Shown in pieces: positions 9,438 to 17,880 of a DNA stretch of 64,000 nt. The notes below the pieces were generated by a model. That model did no database searches, was not told where the DNA came from, and saw only the letters and a list, made by a program, of their open reading frames with translations. Origin of the DNA: Rhodopseudomonas palustris JSC-3b (GTDB lineage Bacteria; Pseudomonadota; Alphaproteobacteria; Rhizobiales; Xanthobacteraceae); contig KI632513.1 of assembly GCA_000504425.1 (NCBI GenBank), positions 723,540 through 787,539 on the forward strand, in the 5' to 3' direction. Numbering within the stretch: position 1 is the stretch's first letter; every line of letters starts with the position of its first letter. Made by a program: the position numbers and the translations under genes.

Positions 9438-10730
9438 TCACAGATTAAGGTGCATCGGGCCGGCAGTCAGCGCCGGCAACGGTTCGGCCGTGACCAGATC
9501 GGTATCCAAATCGGGGGCGAGGTTGGGGGCGGTCAGGCCGGGCCGGCAGATCACGAACACGCCTTTGCCGCGCCGCTTGGCCTCATACATCGCCATGTCG
9601 GCCGAACGCAGCAATTCGTCGGTGGTGCGGCCGTCGCGTGGATAGCCGGCAATGCCGATGCTGACGCCGATGCGCAGCGGCTGCCGCTCGGCGACGTCGA
9701 ACGGGTGCGAGATCATGGCTAGGATGCGCTCGGCGATCGGCGCGGCCTGATCGGTGTCGAGGCCGGGCAGCAGAATCACGAATTCGTCGCCCCCGACCCG
9801 GAACACCAAGTCGTCGGACCGAATCGCATCGCGCAGTCGGTGCGCCACCGCGACCAGAATGGCATCGCCCGCGGCGTGGCCGTAGCGGTCGTTGGCGGCC
9901 TTGAAGCCGTCGAGGTCGAGGCAGAACACCGAAAAACGCCGTTGGCTGCCGTCGATCGCCAATGCCGCCTTGCGCAGCTGCTCGTCGAACGCCTTGCACT
10001 GCATGATCCGGTTCGGCAGGCCGGTCAGCGGATCGGCGTTGGCGAGCCATCGGTTTTCTTGTTCAGAAAGAAAGAGATGGCAGAGAACTTCATAGTTCTC
10101 CATGAGAATGAGCGAGATCGCGATCGCGAACACCGGCATCAACAGCGCTACGGTTGAGAACGCTTGATGTGGCGAGGCCAGCATGGCTGCGGTGAATGGC
10201 GTGCCGAGCAGCAGGATCTTGGCGATCGCCAGCCGCGGCGTTCCGGCATTGCGCGAGGAAATCCCGCCGGCAAGCCCGGCCACCACCATCGCCGACAGCA
10301 GCGTCAGCATCAGATTGCCGGAGAGCACACACAGCCCGCAGCCGATCGCAAAGCTGAAGGCCCAGCCGAGGCCCAGCAGCACGATCGGCGCAAAACTGCC
10401 GTCGCGTCCCTCGGCTTCGGTGCGCTCCAGCCGGACCAGCGCGGCATAGCGCGCGCAGCAGAACGCCACCTCGATCAGCAGCCAGACATAGGCCCAGATC
10501 GCTTCGGTCGAGCCCGCGGTGATGCCGACCATCAGCATCGTCGAAGCGTTCGACAGAATCAGGGTGCGCCGCTTGGTCTGGCTGTGGCGCACCAAAAGGT
10601 GCACGATCGCCGGCGGCTGCGGCCGCGACGTTGTGGTCAGCCAAGCTACCAGGCGCGCGATCGGCCCGCGGCGACCATCCCTGTCGCTGCTGCGCCGATC
10701 ATCCGCCGAAAACAATGTTTCTGACCCCAT
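9438..10730 (-). CDS. Membrane-anchored diguanylate cyclase (GGDEF)
   Basis: 430 residues; makes the second messenger c-di-GMP from two GTP. The start is the ATG at 10730; a GTG directly before it is possible. After a basic N-terminus there are about six transmembrane helices (roughly residues 60-220), then a GGDEF domain starting DPLTGLPNRIMQCKAF. The active-site motif is intact (VGGDEFVIL), as are the DLDGFKAANDRYGHAAGD metal and substrate residues. RSDD lies five residues before GGDEF and fits the RxxD inhibitory site, so product feedback is expected. No EAL domain. It stands alone; the sensed signal is unknown. Confidence 0.9.
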   Translation of the reverse strand: MGSETLFSADDRRSSDRDGRRGPIARLVAWLTTTSRPQPPAIVHLLVRHSQTKRRTLILSNASTMLMVGITAGSTEAIWAYVWLLIEVAFCCARYAALVRLERTEAEGRDGSFAPIVLLGLGWAFSFAIGCGLCVLSGNLMLTLLSAMVVAGLAGGISSRNAGTPRLAIAKILLLGTPFTAAMLASPHQAFSTVALLMPVFAIAISLILMENYEVLCHLFLSEQENRWLANADPLTGLPNRIMQCKAFDEQLRKAALAIDGSQRRFSVFCLDLDGFKAANDRYGHAAGDAILVAVAHRLRDAIRSDDLVFRVGGDEFVILLPGLDTDQAAPIAERILAMISHPFDVAERQPLRIGVSIGIAGYPRDGRTTDELLRSADMAMYEAKRRGKGVFVICRPGLTAPNLAPDLDTDLVTAEPLPALTAGPMHLNL

Positions 10731-11057
10731 CACCCCAGGATCCCTAATTGCGGCCTCGGACTATCGGGGCGAGTGTTGCATCGCAATTAAGGGCAGGCCC
10801 TCGAACGCGATCAGCATGAATCCTTTGTTGCCGGTTTGCGTCAGCTTTCATTGAATGATCGTCAATCTGGCTTGACAGCACCGGCCTTGCGGGTCTCTTA
10901 CGGCCAAGCTTGCCGCGCCATGGCGGCCAAGAGTTCATTTTCTTGGTTCAGTCGATTATGGCAAGTCGTTGATTTCGATGGATTATGCAGGCTCTGCGCC
11001 TTTGTGCGCCGGGCCGCGGTTGGGCCCTTGTCGCGGGCACTCAATGTGGGGGCGATG
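10731..11057. other. Intergenic region holding divergent promoters (cyclase and fabD)
   Basis: 327 bases without a credible gene. TTGACA at 10872-10877 followed after 17 bases by CTCTTA is a possible sigma-70-type promoter reading toward fabD, but the -10 is weak. Nothing else was recognised. Confidence 0.4.
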
Positions 11058-12017
11058 ATGACGGCAGCATTCACTTTCCCAGGTCAGGGATCGCAAACCG
11101 TGGGGATGGGCAAGGCGCTGGCCGATGCCTTCCCGGTGGCGAAGGCGGTGTTCGACGAGGTCGATGCGGCGCTTGGCGAAAAGCTCACCCAGGTGATCTG
11201 GGAAGGGCCGGCCGAGACGCTGCAGCTGACCGAGAACGCCCAGCCGGCGCTGATGGCGGTGTCGCTGGCGACGCTGCGCGTGCTCGAGACCGAAGCCGGC
11301 TTTGACGTGGGCCGCGATGCCGCATTCGTCGCGGGCCATTCGCTCGGCGAGTATTCGGCGCTGGCGGCGGCCGGTAGCCTGACGATCAGCGATACCGCGC
11401 GGCTGCTGCGCACCCGTGGCCTCGCCATGCAGCGCGCGGTGCCGGTCGGCGTCGGCGCGATGGCGGCGTTGCTCGGTCTTGATTTCGAAGCGGCGACCGC
11501 GGTGGCCGAAGAGGCGGCGCAGGGCGAAGTCTGCCAGGCCGCCAATGATAATGGCGGTGGCCAGGTGGTGGTGTCCGGCGACAAGGCCGCGGTCGATCGC
11601 GCGGTCGAGATCGCCAAGGCCAAGGGCGCCAAGCGCGCCATGCTGCTGCCGGTATCCGCCCCCTTCCATTGCCGGCTGATGCAGCCCGCCGCCGATGCGA
11701 TGGCCAAGGCGCTGGCCGAGGTCACCATCAAGGCGCCGGCGGCGCCGCTGGTCGCCAATGTGCTGGCATCGCCGGTGACCTCGCCGGAAGAGATTCGCCG
11801 GCTGCTGGTCGAGCAGGTGACCGGCACGGTGCGCTGGCGCGAGTCGGTGGCCTATATGGCCAGCCAGGGTGTGACGCATTTCTTCGAGATCGGCGCCGGC
11901 AAGGTGCTGAGCGGACTGGTGAAGCGAATCACCGATGGCGCCACCGGCCTTGCCGTCGGCGCCCCCGCGGACATTGCTGCGGCCAAGGACGCGCTCGCCG
12001 CGGCCAAATCCGCGTAG
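11058..12017 (+). CDS. fabD: Malonyl-CoA:ACP transacylase
   Basis: Transfers malonyl from CoA to acyl carrier protein, supplying the extender unit of type II fatty-acid synthesis. 319 residues. The start is the second of two adjacent ATGs (11058), seven bases after a GGGGG stretch. FPGQGSQ lies near the N-terminus. The nucleophile is Ser95 in GHSLGEYSALAA and the catalytic His is His204 in APFHCRLM. It opens the block fabD-fabG-acpP-fabF; fabG follows after 20 bases. Confidence 0.97.
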   Translation: MTAAFTFPGQGSQTVGMGKALADAFPVAKAVFDEVDAALGEKLTQVIWEGPAETLQLTENAQPALMAVSLATLRVLETEAGFDVGRDAAFVAGHSLGEYSALAAAGSLTISDTARLLRTRGLAMQRAVPVGVGAMAALLGLDFEAATAVAEEAAQGEVCQAANDNGGGQVVVSGDKAAVDRAVEIAKAKGAKRAMLLPVSAPFHCRLMQPAADAMAKALAEVTIKAPAAPLVANVLASPVTSPEEIRRLLVEQVTGTVRWRESVAYMASQGVTHFFEIGAGKVLSGLVKRITDGATGLAVGAPADIAAAKDALAAAKSA

Positions 12018-12037
12018 CCTCATCAAGGGAGAGACCC

Positions 12038-12775
12038 ATGTTTGATCTGACAGGCCGGACCGCGCTGGTCACCGGCGCGACCGGCGGCATCGGCGGCGCG
12101 ATCGCCCAGGCGCTGCACACCCAGGGGGCGACCGTCGCCATCTCCGGCACCCGGCGCGAGGCGCTGGACGCGCTCGCTGCCAAGCTCGGCGAGCGGGTTC
12201 ACGTGCTGCCGTGCAACCTCTCCGATGCGGCTTCGGTGGAAGAACTGGTGCCGTCAGCCGAAAAGGCGATGGGCGGGCTCGACATCCTGGTCAGCAATGC
12301 CGGCATCACCCGCGACAACCTGTTCGTGCAACTGCGCGACGAGGATTGGGACGAGGTGATCAAGGTCGATCTGACCGCGACTTTCCGCCTGGCGCGCGCC
12401 GCCACCAAGCTGATGATGCGCAAGCGCTTTGGCCGCATCATCGCCATCACCTCGGTGGTCGGGGTTACCGGCAATCCGGGGCAGGGCAACTACACCGCCG
12501 CCAAGGCCGGCCTGATCGGCATGATGAAGACGCTCGGCGCGGAATACGCCAAGCGCAACATCACCGCGAACTGCATCGCGCCGGGCTTCATCGCCACCCC
12601 GATGACCGACGTGCTCAACGACAAGCAGCGCGAAGCGATTCTCGGGAAGGTGCCGGCTGGACGGCTGGGGACGGCCGACGATATCGCCGCTGCGGCGGTT
12701 TATCTCGCGTCCAATGAAGCGGCTTACGTCACCGGCCAGACCATTCACGTCAATGGCGGCATGGCGATGATCTGA
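12038..12775 (+). CDS. fabG: 3-oxoacyl-ACP reductase
   Basis: NADPH-dependent reduction of 3-oxoacyl-ACP in fatty-acid elongation. 245 residues, the usual length for short-chain dehydrogenases. The nucleotide motif is TGATGGIGGAIA near residue 12. The catalytic set is Ser139, Tyr152 and Lys156 (NYTAAK), and the C-terminus ends in GQTIHVNGGMAMI. The ATG follows GGGAGAGACCC. Co-transcribed with fabD, and followed by a hairpin that may separate it from acpP. Confidence 0.97.
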   Translation: MFDLTGRTALVTGATGGIGGAIAQALHTQGATVAISGTRREALDALAAKLGERVHVLPCNLSDAASVEELVPSAEKAMGGLDILVSNAGITRDNLFVQLRDEDWDEVIKVDLTATFRLARAATKLMMRKRFGRIIAITSVVGVTGNPGQGNYTAAKAGLIGMMKTLGAEYAKRNITANCIAPGFIATPMTDVLNDKQREAILGKVPAGRLGTADDIAAAAVYLASNEAAYVTGQTIHVNGGMAMI

Positions 12776-12782
12776 CAACTGC

Positions 12783-12820
12783 AGCCGCTCCCGATCTATC
12801 CCCATCGGTCGGGAACGGCT
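12783..12820 (+). terminator. Hairpin after fabG
   Basis: Stem AGCCGCTCCCGA (12783-12794) with TCGGGAACGGCT (12809-12820), one mismatch and a 14-base loop, seven bases after the fabG stop. Followed by TGTAGT, so a weak or partial terminator. The following 240 bases to acpP probably contain a separate strong promoter for acpP. Confidence 0.5.
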
Positions 12821-13064
12821 TGTAGTCAAGGCATCCGAAGTATGGTAACCGAACCACGTTTGGATGGGCGAAGAACGCCATTGCAGGGGAGCAAAACCCT
12901 GTATATTGGCGAGACTGAGCTTTGACCTTCTTCCAGGCTCAGCCCTGGGGGATGGGGACAAATCAAGACACTGCGCGATTGCGACGGGAACTTAACGAGT
13001 TAACGCACCACGATGGCTCGTCTCCTAGCGGTCGGGTCCAATGGAACAGCACGAGGTTTAGACA

Positions 13065-13304
13065 ATGAGTGAGATTGGCGAGCGGGTTAAGAAGATCGTG
13101 GTGGAGCACCTAGGTGTTGAGCCCGAGAAAGTGGTCGATGGCGCCAGCTTTATTGACGACCTCGGTGCAGACAGCCTGGACACGGTCGAGCTCGTGATGG
13201 CCTTCGAAGAAGAATTCGGCTGCGAGATTCCCGACGACGCTGCTGAGACGATTCTGACGGTCGGCGACGCCGTCAAATTCCTTGAGAAGAACGCGAAGAG
13301 CTAA
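13065..13304 (+). CDS. acpP: Acyl carrier protein
   Basis: 79-residue carrier of growing acyl chains. The phosphopantetheine attachment Ser37 sits in the standard motif [11 protein letters not shown]. The protein is acidic with the expected helices ([45 protein letters not shown]). It lies 289 bases after fabG and 111 before fabF, with hairpins on both sides. That fits separate, stronger expression than its neighbours. Confidence 0.98.
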   Translation: MSEIGERVKKIVVEHLGVEPEKVVDGASFIDDLGADSLDTVELVMAFEEEFGCEIPDDAAETILTVGDAVKFLEKNAKS

Positions 13305-13324
13305 CGCCCTAACGCTGCATTATT

Positions 13325-13363
13325 GAAGCCGGACGGGCCGCGGCAGCGCGGTCCACCGGCTTC
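13325..13363 (+). terminator. Large hairpin between acpP and fabF
   Basis: Outer stem GAAGCCGG (13325-13332) with CCGGCTTC (13356-13363) and an inner arm of GGGCCGCG with CGCGGTCC around GCAG. It is followed by TTGCTAT. The position, 20 bases after the acpP stop, fits a partial terminator or processing hairpin that sets acpP above fabF. Confidence 0.6.
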
Positions 13364-13415
13364 TTGCTATGCTGCGGAAGTTGATACGCTGCAGAAGTTG
13401 ATACAGAGGCTGAAT

Positions 13416-14681
13416 ATGAGGCGGGTAGTCGTCACGGGCCTTGGCATGGTCACGCCACTCGGCTGTGGCGTCGATACGACTTGGCAGCGCGTTCTCAACG
13501 GGCAAAGCGGCGCGCGGCAGATCGATACGTTCGACGTGTCGGATCTGAGCAGCCGCATCGCCTGCATGGTGCCGCGCGGCGATGGCAGCGATGGCACTTT
13601 CAACGCTGACCAGTGGATGGAGCCCAAAGACCAGCGCAAGGTCGATGACTTCATCATTTTTGCGATGTGTGCCGCGCGTCAGGCGCTGGACGACGCAAAT
13701 TGGCATCCAAGTACCGAAGAGGAGCGCTGCGCCAGCGGCGTGATGATCGGCTCCGGTATCGGCGGTCTGTCCGGCATCGCAGATGCCGCAGTGCTGGTGA
13801 AGGAGCGCGGTCCGCGGCGGCTGTCGCCGTTCTTCATTCCCGGACGGCTGATCAATCTGGCCTCCGGCTACGTTTCCATTGAGCACGGTCTCAAGGGACC
13901 GAATCACTCCGCGGTCACCGCCTGTTCGACCGGCGCGCACGCCATCGGCGATGCCAGCCGGCTGATCGCGCTCGGCGATGCCGACGTGATGGTGGCCGGC
14001 GGTACCGAATCGCCGATCAGCCGACTCGGCATGGCCGGCTTCTGCGCCATGCGCGCGCTGTCGACCGCCTTCAACGACACCCCGGAAAAAGCCTCGCGGC
14101 CCTATGACCGTGATCGCGATGGTTTTGTGATGGGTGAGGGCGCCGGCGTCGTGGTGCTCGAAGAATACGAACACGCCAAGCGCCGCGGCGCGCGGATCTA
14201 TGCCGAAGTGATCGGCTACGGTCTGTCCGGCGACGCGTACCACATCTCCGCTCCGTCCTCGGATGGCGATGGTGCCTATCGCTGCATGACCTCGGCGATG
14301 AAGCGCGCCGGCATTGCGGCGTCCGACCTCGACTACATCAACGCCCACGGCACTTCGACGCCGCTCGGCGATGAGATCGAGCTTGGTGCGGCGCAGCGCC
14401 TGCTCGGCGATGCGGCGTCGCGGGTCTCGATGTCGTCCACCAAATCCTGCACCGGCCATCTGCTCGGTGCCGCTGGTGCGATCGAGGCGATTTTCTGCGT
14501 GTTGGCGATTCGCGACAATGTTGCGCCGCCCACCATCAATCTCGACAATCCGTCGGTCGACAGCCCGATCGATCTGGTGCCGCACAAAGCGCGGCAGCGG
14601 CAGATCAATGTGGCGTTGTCGAACTCGTTCGGCTTTGGCGGCACCAACGCATCGGTGATCGTTCGTCGTCTAACCGATTGA
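13416..14681 (+). CDS. fabF: 3-oxoacyl-ACP synthase II
   Basis: Condenses acyl-ACP with malonyl-ACP. 421 residues from the ATG at 13416 (MRRVVVTGLGMVTPLG), after CAGAGG. The active-site triad is Cys170 in TACSTGAHAIGDA, His311 in INAHGTSTPLGD and His348 in SCTGHLLGAAG. The C-terminal FGFGGTNASVIVRR is complete. The frame stays open to 13323, but that stretch is the acpP-fabF hairpin, so the longer start is unlikely. mltG follows after 165 bases, as in many alphaproteobacteria. Confidence 0.97.
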   Translation: MRRVVVTGLGMVTPLGCGVDTTWQRVLNGQSGARQIDTFDVSDLSSRIACMVPRGDGSDGTFNADQWMEPKDQRKVDDFIIFAMCAARQALDDANWHPSTEEERCASGVMIGSGIGGLSGIADAAVLVKERGPRRLSPFFIPGRLINLASGYVSIEHGLKGPNHSAVTACSTGAHAIGDASRLIALGDADVMVAGGTESPISRLGMAGFCAMRALSTAFNDTPEKASRPYDRDRDGFVMGEGAGVVVLEEYEHAKRRGARIYAEVIGYGLSGDAYHISAPSSDGDGAYRCMTSAMKRAGIAASDLDYINAHGTSTPLGDEIELGAAQRLLGDAASRVSMSSTKSCTGHLLGAAGAIEAIFCVLAIRDNVAPPTINLDNPSVDSPIDLVPHKARQRQINVALSNSFGFGGTNASVIVRRLTD

Positions 14682-14846
14682 CGTCGGATGGTGTATGGCT
14701 TCACCCTATTCGCTGCACACCGGGTCCCGTGGGCGGCTTGACTTGCGTGGGCAGCAAGGTCTGACTGCGCTGCGCGTGTCTGACACGCAGCGATGTCCGA
14801 TGTTCCACGCCGGCCCAGTTGAACCGACAGGATCCGAGTTGCATCG

Positions 14847-16115
14847 ATGAGTGAACGGCCGCCCATCTCACCGAAAAGCCCGCGTGCTGCATTGGAGCCT
14901 GAACAGGTTCCGCCGCCGCCGAAGCGTTCCGATCGCGCGCGCAATCCGCTGGTGGTTGTTGGCAATGCGATCATCACCGGGCTGCTGGTGCTGATGATCA
15001 GCGCGGGCGGCCTGTACGTGTACGGCAAGCAGAAGATCGAAGCGCCCGGGCCGCTTGCGGAAGACAAGATCGTCAACATTCCACAGCGCGCCGGCATCAC
15101 CGATATTTCCGACATCCTGCGCCGCGAGGGCGTCACCGAAGCCAATCGCTGGATGTTTCTCGGCAGCGTGATCGCGCTCAAAGCGCGCGGCGAGCTGAAG
15201 CCGGGCGAATACAATTTTCAGAAGAACGCCAGTCTGCGCGACGTGATCGGCACCATTGTCGAAGGCAAGGTGGTGCAGCATTCGGTGACGATTCCCGAAG
15301 GCCTGACGTCGGAACAGATTCTGGCGCGGCTGATGGACAACGACATCTTCACCGGCGCAGTGCGTGAAGTTCCGCGCGAAGGAACGCTGCTGCCGGAGAC
15401 TTACAAGTTTCCGCGCGGTGCCAGCCGCGAGCAGGTGATTCAGCGCATGCAGCAGGCGCAAAAGCGCGTGCTCAACGAGATCTGGGAACGGCGCAATCCG
15501 GACGTGCCGCTCAAGACGCCCGAGCAATTGGTGACGCTGGCCTCGATCGTCGAGAAAGAGACCGGCAAGCCCGACGAGCGCAGCCGGGTCGCCGCGGTCT
15601 ATGTCAATCGCCTGCGGCAGAAGATGAAGCTGCAATCCGATCCGACCATCATCTATGGCCTGGTTGGCGGCAAGGGCACTTTGGGGCGGCCGATCAAGCG
15701 CAGCGAGATCACCCAGCCGTCGCCTTACAACACCTATGTGGTCGAAGGGTTGCCGCCTGGGCCGATTGCCAATCCTGGCCGCGCTTCGCTGGAAGCCGCC
15801 GCCAACCCGGCGCGCACCCGCGATCTGTTCTTCGTTGCCGATGGCACCGGCGGCCATGTGTTCACCGAAACCTACGACCTGCATCAGAAGAACGTCGCCA
15901 AGCTGCGCGCGCTGGAACGGCAGATTCAGAACGACACGGTCGAGCCTCCGGAAGAACCGGCCGTGAGCGTGCCGAGCACCGCCAGCACGCCGCCGGCTGC
16001 CCAGGCCGATCCGGCCGCAGCGCCGCCGCCGGCGCAGAAGCGGCAGCCGCGTCCCCAGGCAGCGAAGCGCACCGCGCAGCCGCCCGCCGCAGCGCCGGTG
16101 CCCACCGAGCAATAG
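14847..16115 (+). CDS. mltG: Endolytic murein transglycosylase MltG (YceG-like)
   Basis: Inner-membrane lytic transglycosylase that cuts nascent peptidoglycan strands, thought to end glycan synthesis. 422 residues: a proline-rich cytoplasmic N-terminus (1-33), one membrane helix (about 34-58), then the periplasmic YceG domain. The catalytic Glu is Glu236 in LASIVEKETG. Other family marks are KLQSDPTIIYG, ITQPSPYNTYVVEGLPPGPIANPG and FVADGTGGHVFTETY. The last 60 residues are a low-complexity Pro/Ala/Gln tail absent from E. coli MltG. Confidence 0.95.
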   Translation: MSERPPISPKSPRAALEPEQVPPPPKRSDRARNPLVVVGNAIITGLLVLMISAGGLYVYGKQKIEAPGPLAEDKIVNIPQRAGITDISDILRREGVTEANRWMFLGSVIALKARGELKPGEYNFQKNASLRDVIGTIVEGKVVQHSVTIPEGLTSEQILARLMDNDIFTGAVREVPREGTLLPETYKFPRGASREQVIQRMQQAQKRVLNEIWERRNPDVPLKTPEQLVTLASIVEKETGKPDERSRVAAVYVNRLRQKMKLQSDPTIIYGLVGGKGTLGRPIKRSEITQPSPYNTYVVEGLPPGPIANPGRASLEAAANPARTRDLFFVADGTGGHVFTETYDLHQKNVAKLRALERQIQNDTVEPPEEPAVSVPSTASTPPAAQADPAAAPPPAQKRQPRPQAAKRTAQPPAAAPVPTEQ

Positions 16116-16208
16116 CCGGAAATCGGTTCCCACGATCCCGGCAGCGGCGTAAGGTCCCGCGCGCGAGACTGCGAGTCCGCGCGCGTAATTCATGGAGAGT
16201 TGTTGGCG

Positions 16209-17096
16209 ATGTCGTTGTCGAGCATGACTGGGTTTGCCCGAAGCCATGGCACCAGTGGGCCGTACGTGTTCGAGTGGGAACTGAAATCCGTCAACGCCAA
16301 GGGCCTCGACCTGCGGCTGCGTTTGCCGTCGGGCTGGGATGAAGTCGAGCAGGTGGTGCGCAAGCGCGCCGCCGACGTGCTGTCGCGCGGCACCGTGTAC
16401 GCCAATCTCAGCATCAACCGCGCTCACGCCCAGACCACGGTCAAGGTCAACGAGGACGTGCTGTCCGCGGTGGTCAAGGTTGCCACCGAACTGTCGGGCC
16501 GGATCGATGCTGCCGCGCCGCGCATCGATGGGTTGCTGGCGATCAAGGGCGTGATCGAAGTGGCTGATCCTGATCGCGACGAGGCGGAAGACGCCGCGGC
16601 GCGCAAGGCGGTGGAAGCCAGCTTCACCAAGGCGCTCACCAGCCTGATCGAGATGCGCAAGCGCGAGGGCGAAACGCTGCGCACCATTTTGCTGCAGCGG
16701 CTCGATGAAATCGAAGCGCTGGCCAAGCGCGCCGAGGATGCGCCCGGCCGCAAGCCCGAGGCGATTCGCGCCCGGCTGGCCGAGCAGGTGGCCGCGCTGC
16801 TGGAAACCTCCGATCGCTTCGATCCCGATCGTCTCGCGCAGGAAGCGCTGATGATCGCGACCAAGGCCGATATCCGCGAAGAACTCGACCGGATCGCGTC
16901 GCATGTGTCCCAGGCGCGCGCCATGCTGAAGGCTGGCGGTGCGGTCGGCCGCCGTCTCGATTTTCTGGCGCAGGAGTTCAACCGCGAGGTCAATACCTGC
17001 TGCTCGAAATCCAATGACGTCGAGCTGACCAACACCGCGCTAGAAATGAAGAACGCGGTCGAGCAGTTCCGCGAGCAGGTTCAGAATCTGGAGTGA
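16209..17096 (+). CDS. YicC family endoribonuclease
   Basis: 295-residue protein with the YicC N-terminal domain (MSLSSMTGFARSHG, ELKSVNAKGLDLRLRLP) and the C-terminal DUF1732 region (GRRLDFLAQEFNREVNTCCSKSNDVELT). E. coli YicC is reported as an endoribonuclease acting on RNA; the substrate here is unknown. The ATG at 16209 follows GGAGAG by nine bases. It overlaps the gmk ribosome site, so YicC and Gmk are co-translated, a pairing conserved in many bacteria. Confidence 0.92.
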   Translation: MSLSSMTGFARSHGTSGPYVFEWELKSVNAKGLDLRLRLPSGWDEVEQVVRKRAADVLSRGTVYANLSINRAHAQTTVKVNEDVLSAVVKVATELSGRIDAAAPRIDGLLAIKGVIEVADPDRDEAEDAAARKAVEASFTKALTSLIEMRKREGETLRTILLQRLDEIEALAKRAEDAPGRKPEAIRARLAEQVAALLETSDRFDPDRLAQEALMIATKADIREELDRIASHVSQARAMLKAGGAVGRRLDFLAQEFNREVNTCCSKSNDVELTNTALEMKNAVEQFREQVQNLE

Positions 17097-17098
17097 GC

Positions 17099-17758
17099 AT
17101 GACCAAGCCTATCCACAATCCCAATGGGGTGGAGCGGCGCGGACTGATGTTCGTGCTGTCGTCGCCGTCCGGCGCCGGCAAGACCACGCTGTCGCGAATG
17201 CTGGTCTCCGAAACCCCGGAACTGGAAATGTCGGTGTCGGCCACCACCCGGCCGATGCGGCCGGGCGAAGTCGATGGCCGCGATTACTACTTTGTCGATC
17301 GCCCGAAATTCGACGCCATGATCGCGGCTGACGAATTTCTGGAATGGGCCAATGTGTTCGACAACCGCTACGGCACGCCGCGCGCCGCGGTGGAGACCGC
17401 GCTCGCGGCCGGACGCGACGTGCTGTTCGATATCGACTGGCAGGGCACCCAGCAGCTGCGCAGCCGTGCGCCGAACGATGTCGTCAGCGTGTTCATTCTG
17501 CCGCCGTCAGTGCAGGCGCTCGAGCATCGTCTGCACACTCGGGCGCAGGATTCCGACGAAGTCATCCGCGGCCGGATGCGCAAGGCTGGCGATGAGATGA
17601 GCCGGTTCGATGCCTATGACTACATCGTGGTCAACGACAATATCGGCATCGCCTTCGAGTCGGTGCGGGCCATCCTGCGTGCCGAGCAATTGAAGCGTGC
17701 GCGTCAGGTCGGCCTCGATGCGTTTGTGCAGCGCATGCGCCAGGAACTCGAACGCTGA
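17099..17758 (+). CDS. gmk: Guanylate kinase
   Basis: Phosphorylates GMP to GDP with ATP. 219 residues from the ATG at 17099, two bases after the yicC stop, with GGAG upstream. The P-loop is LSSPSGAGKTTLSRML (about residues 19-34), followed by SVSATTRPMRPGEVDGRDYYFV for GMP binding. The fold is complete to the C-terminal helix. Functionally linked to guaB and guaA in the same window. A REP-like cluster follows. Confidence 0.97.
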   Translation: MTKPIHNPNGVERRGLMFVLSSPSGAGKTTLSRMLVSETPELEMSVSATTRPMRPGEVDGRDYYFVDRPKFDAMIAADEFLEWANVFDNRYGTPRAAVETALAAGRDVLFDIDWQGTQQLRSRAPNDVVSVFILPPSVQALEHRLHTRAQDSDEVIRGRMRKAGDEMSRFDAYDYIVVNDNIGIAFESVRAILRAEQLKRARQVGLDAFVQRMRQELER

Positions 17759-17804
17759 GATTGAACAAGCGATACTAGTACCATCGGTCGTATCAATGAC
17801 CGTC

Positions 17805-17880
17805 ATACCCGCGCTTGTCGCGGGTATCCACGTCTTAAAATCGCTGCAAGATCAAAGACGTGGATGGCCGGGACGAGCCC
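17805..17880. repeat. REP-like palindromic cluster, left part
   Basis: Hairpin ATACCCGCG-CTTGT-CGCGGGTAT at 17805-17827. Then an inverted pair CCACGTCTT (17828-17836) and AAGACGTGG (17855-17863), then ATGGCCGGGACGAGCCC, the left half of a third palindrome that is broken by the IS4 element. Its right half resumes at 19302. Extragenic, directly after gmk. Confidence 0.8.
17870..17880. repeat. Target-site duplication, left copy
   Basis: GGGACGAGCCC flanks the left end of the IS element and recurs at 19302-19312. Because the sequence reads GGG...CCC, the true duplication may be 9 to 11 bases, depending on where the IS end is placed. Confidence 0.8.
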
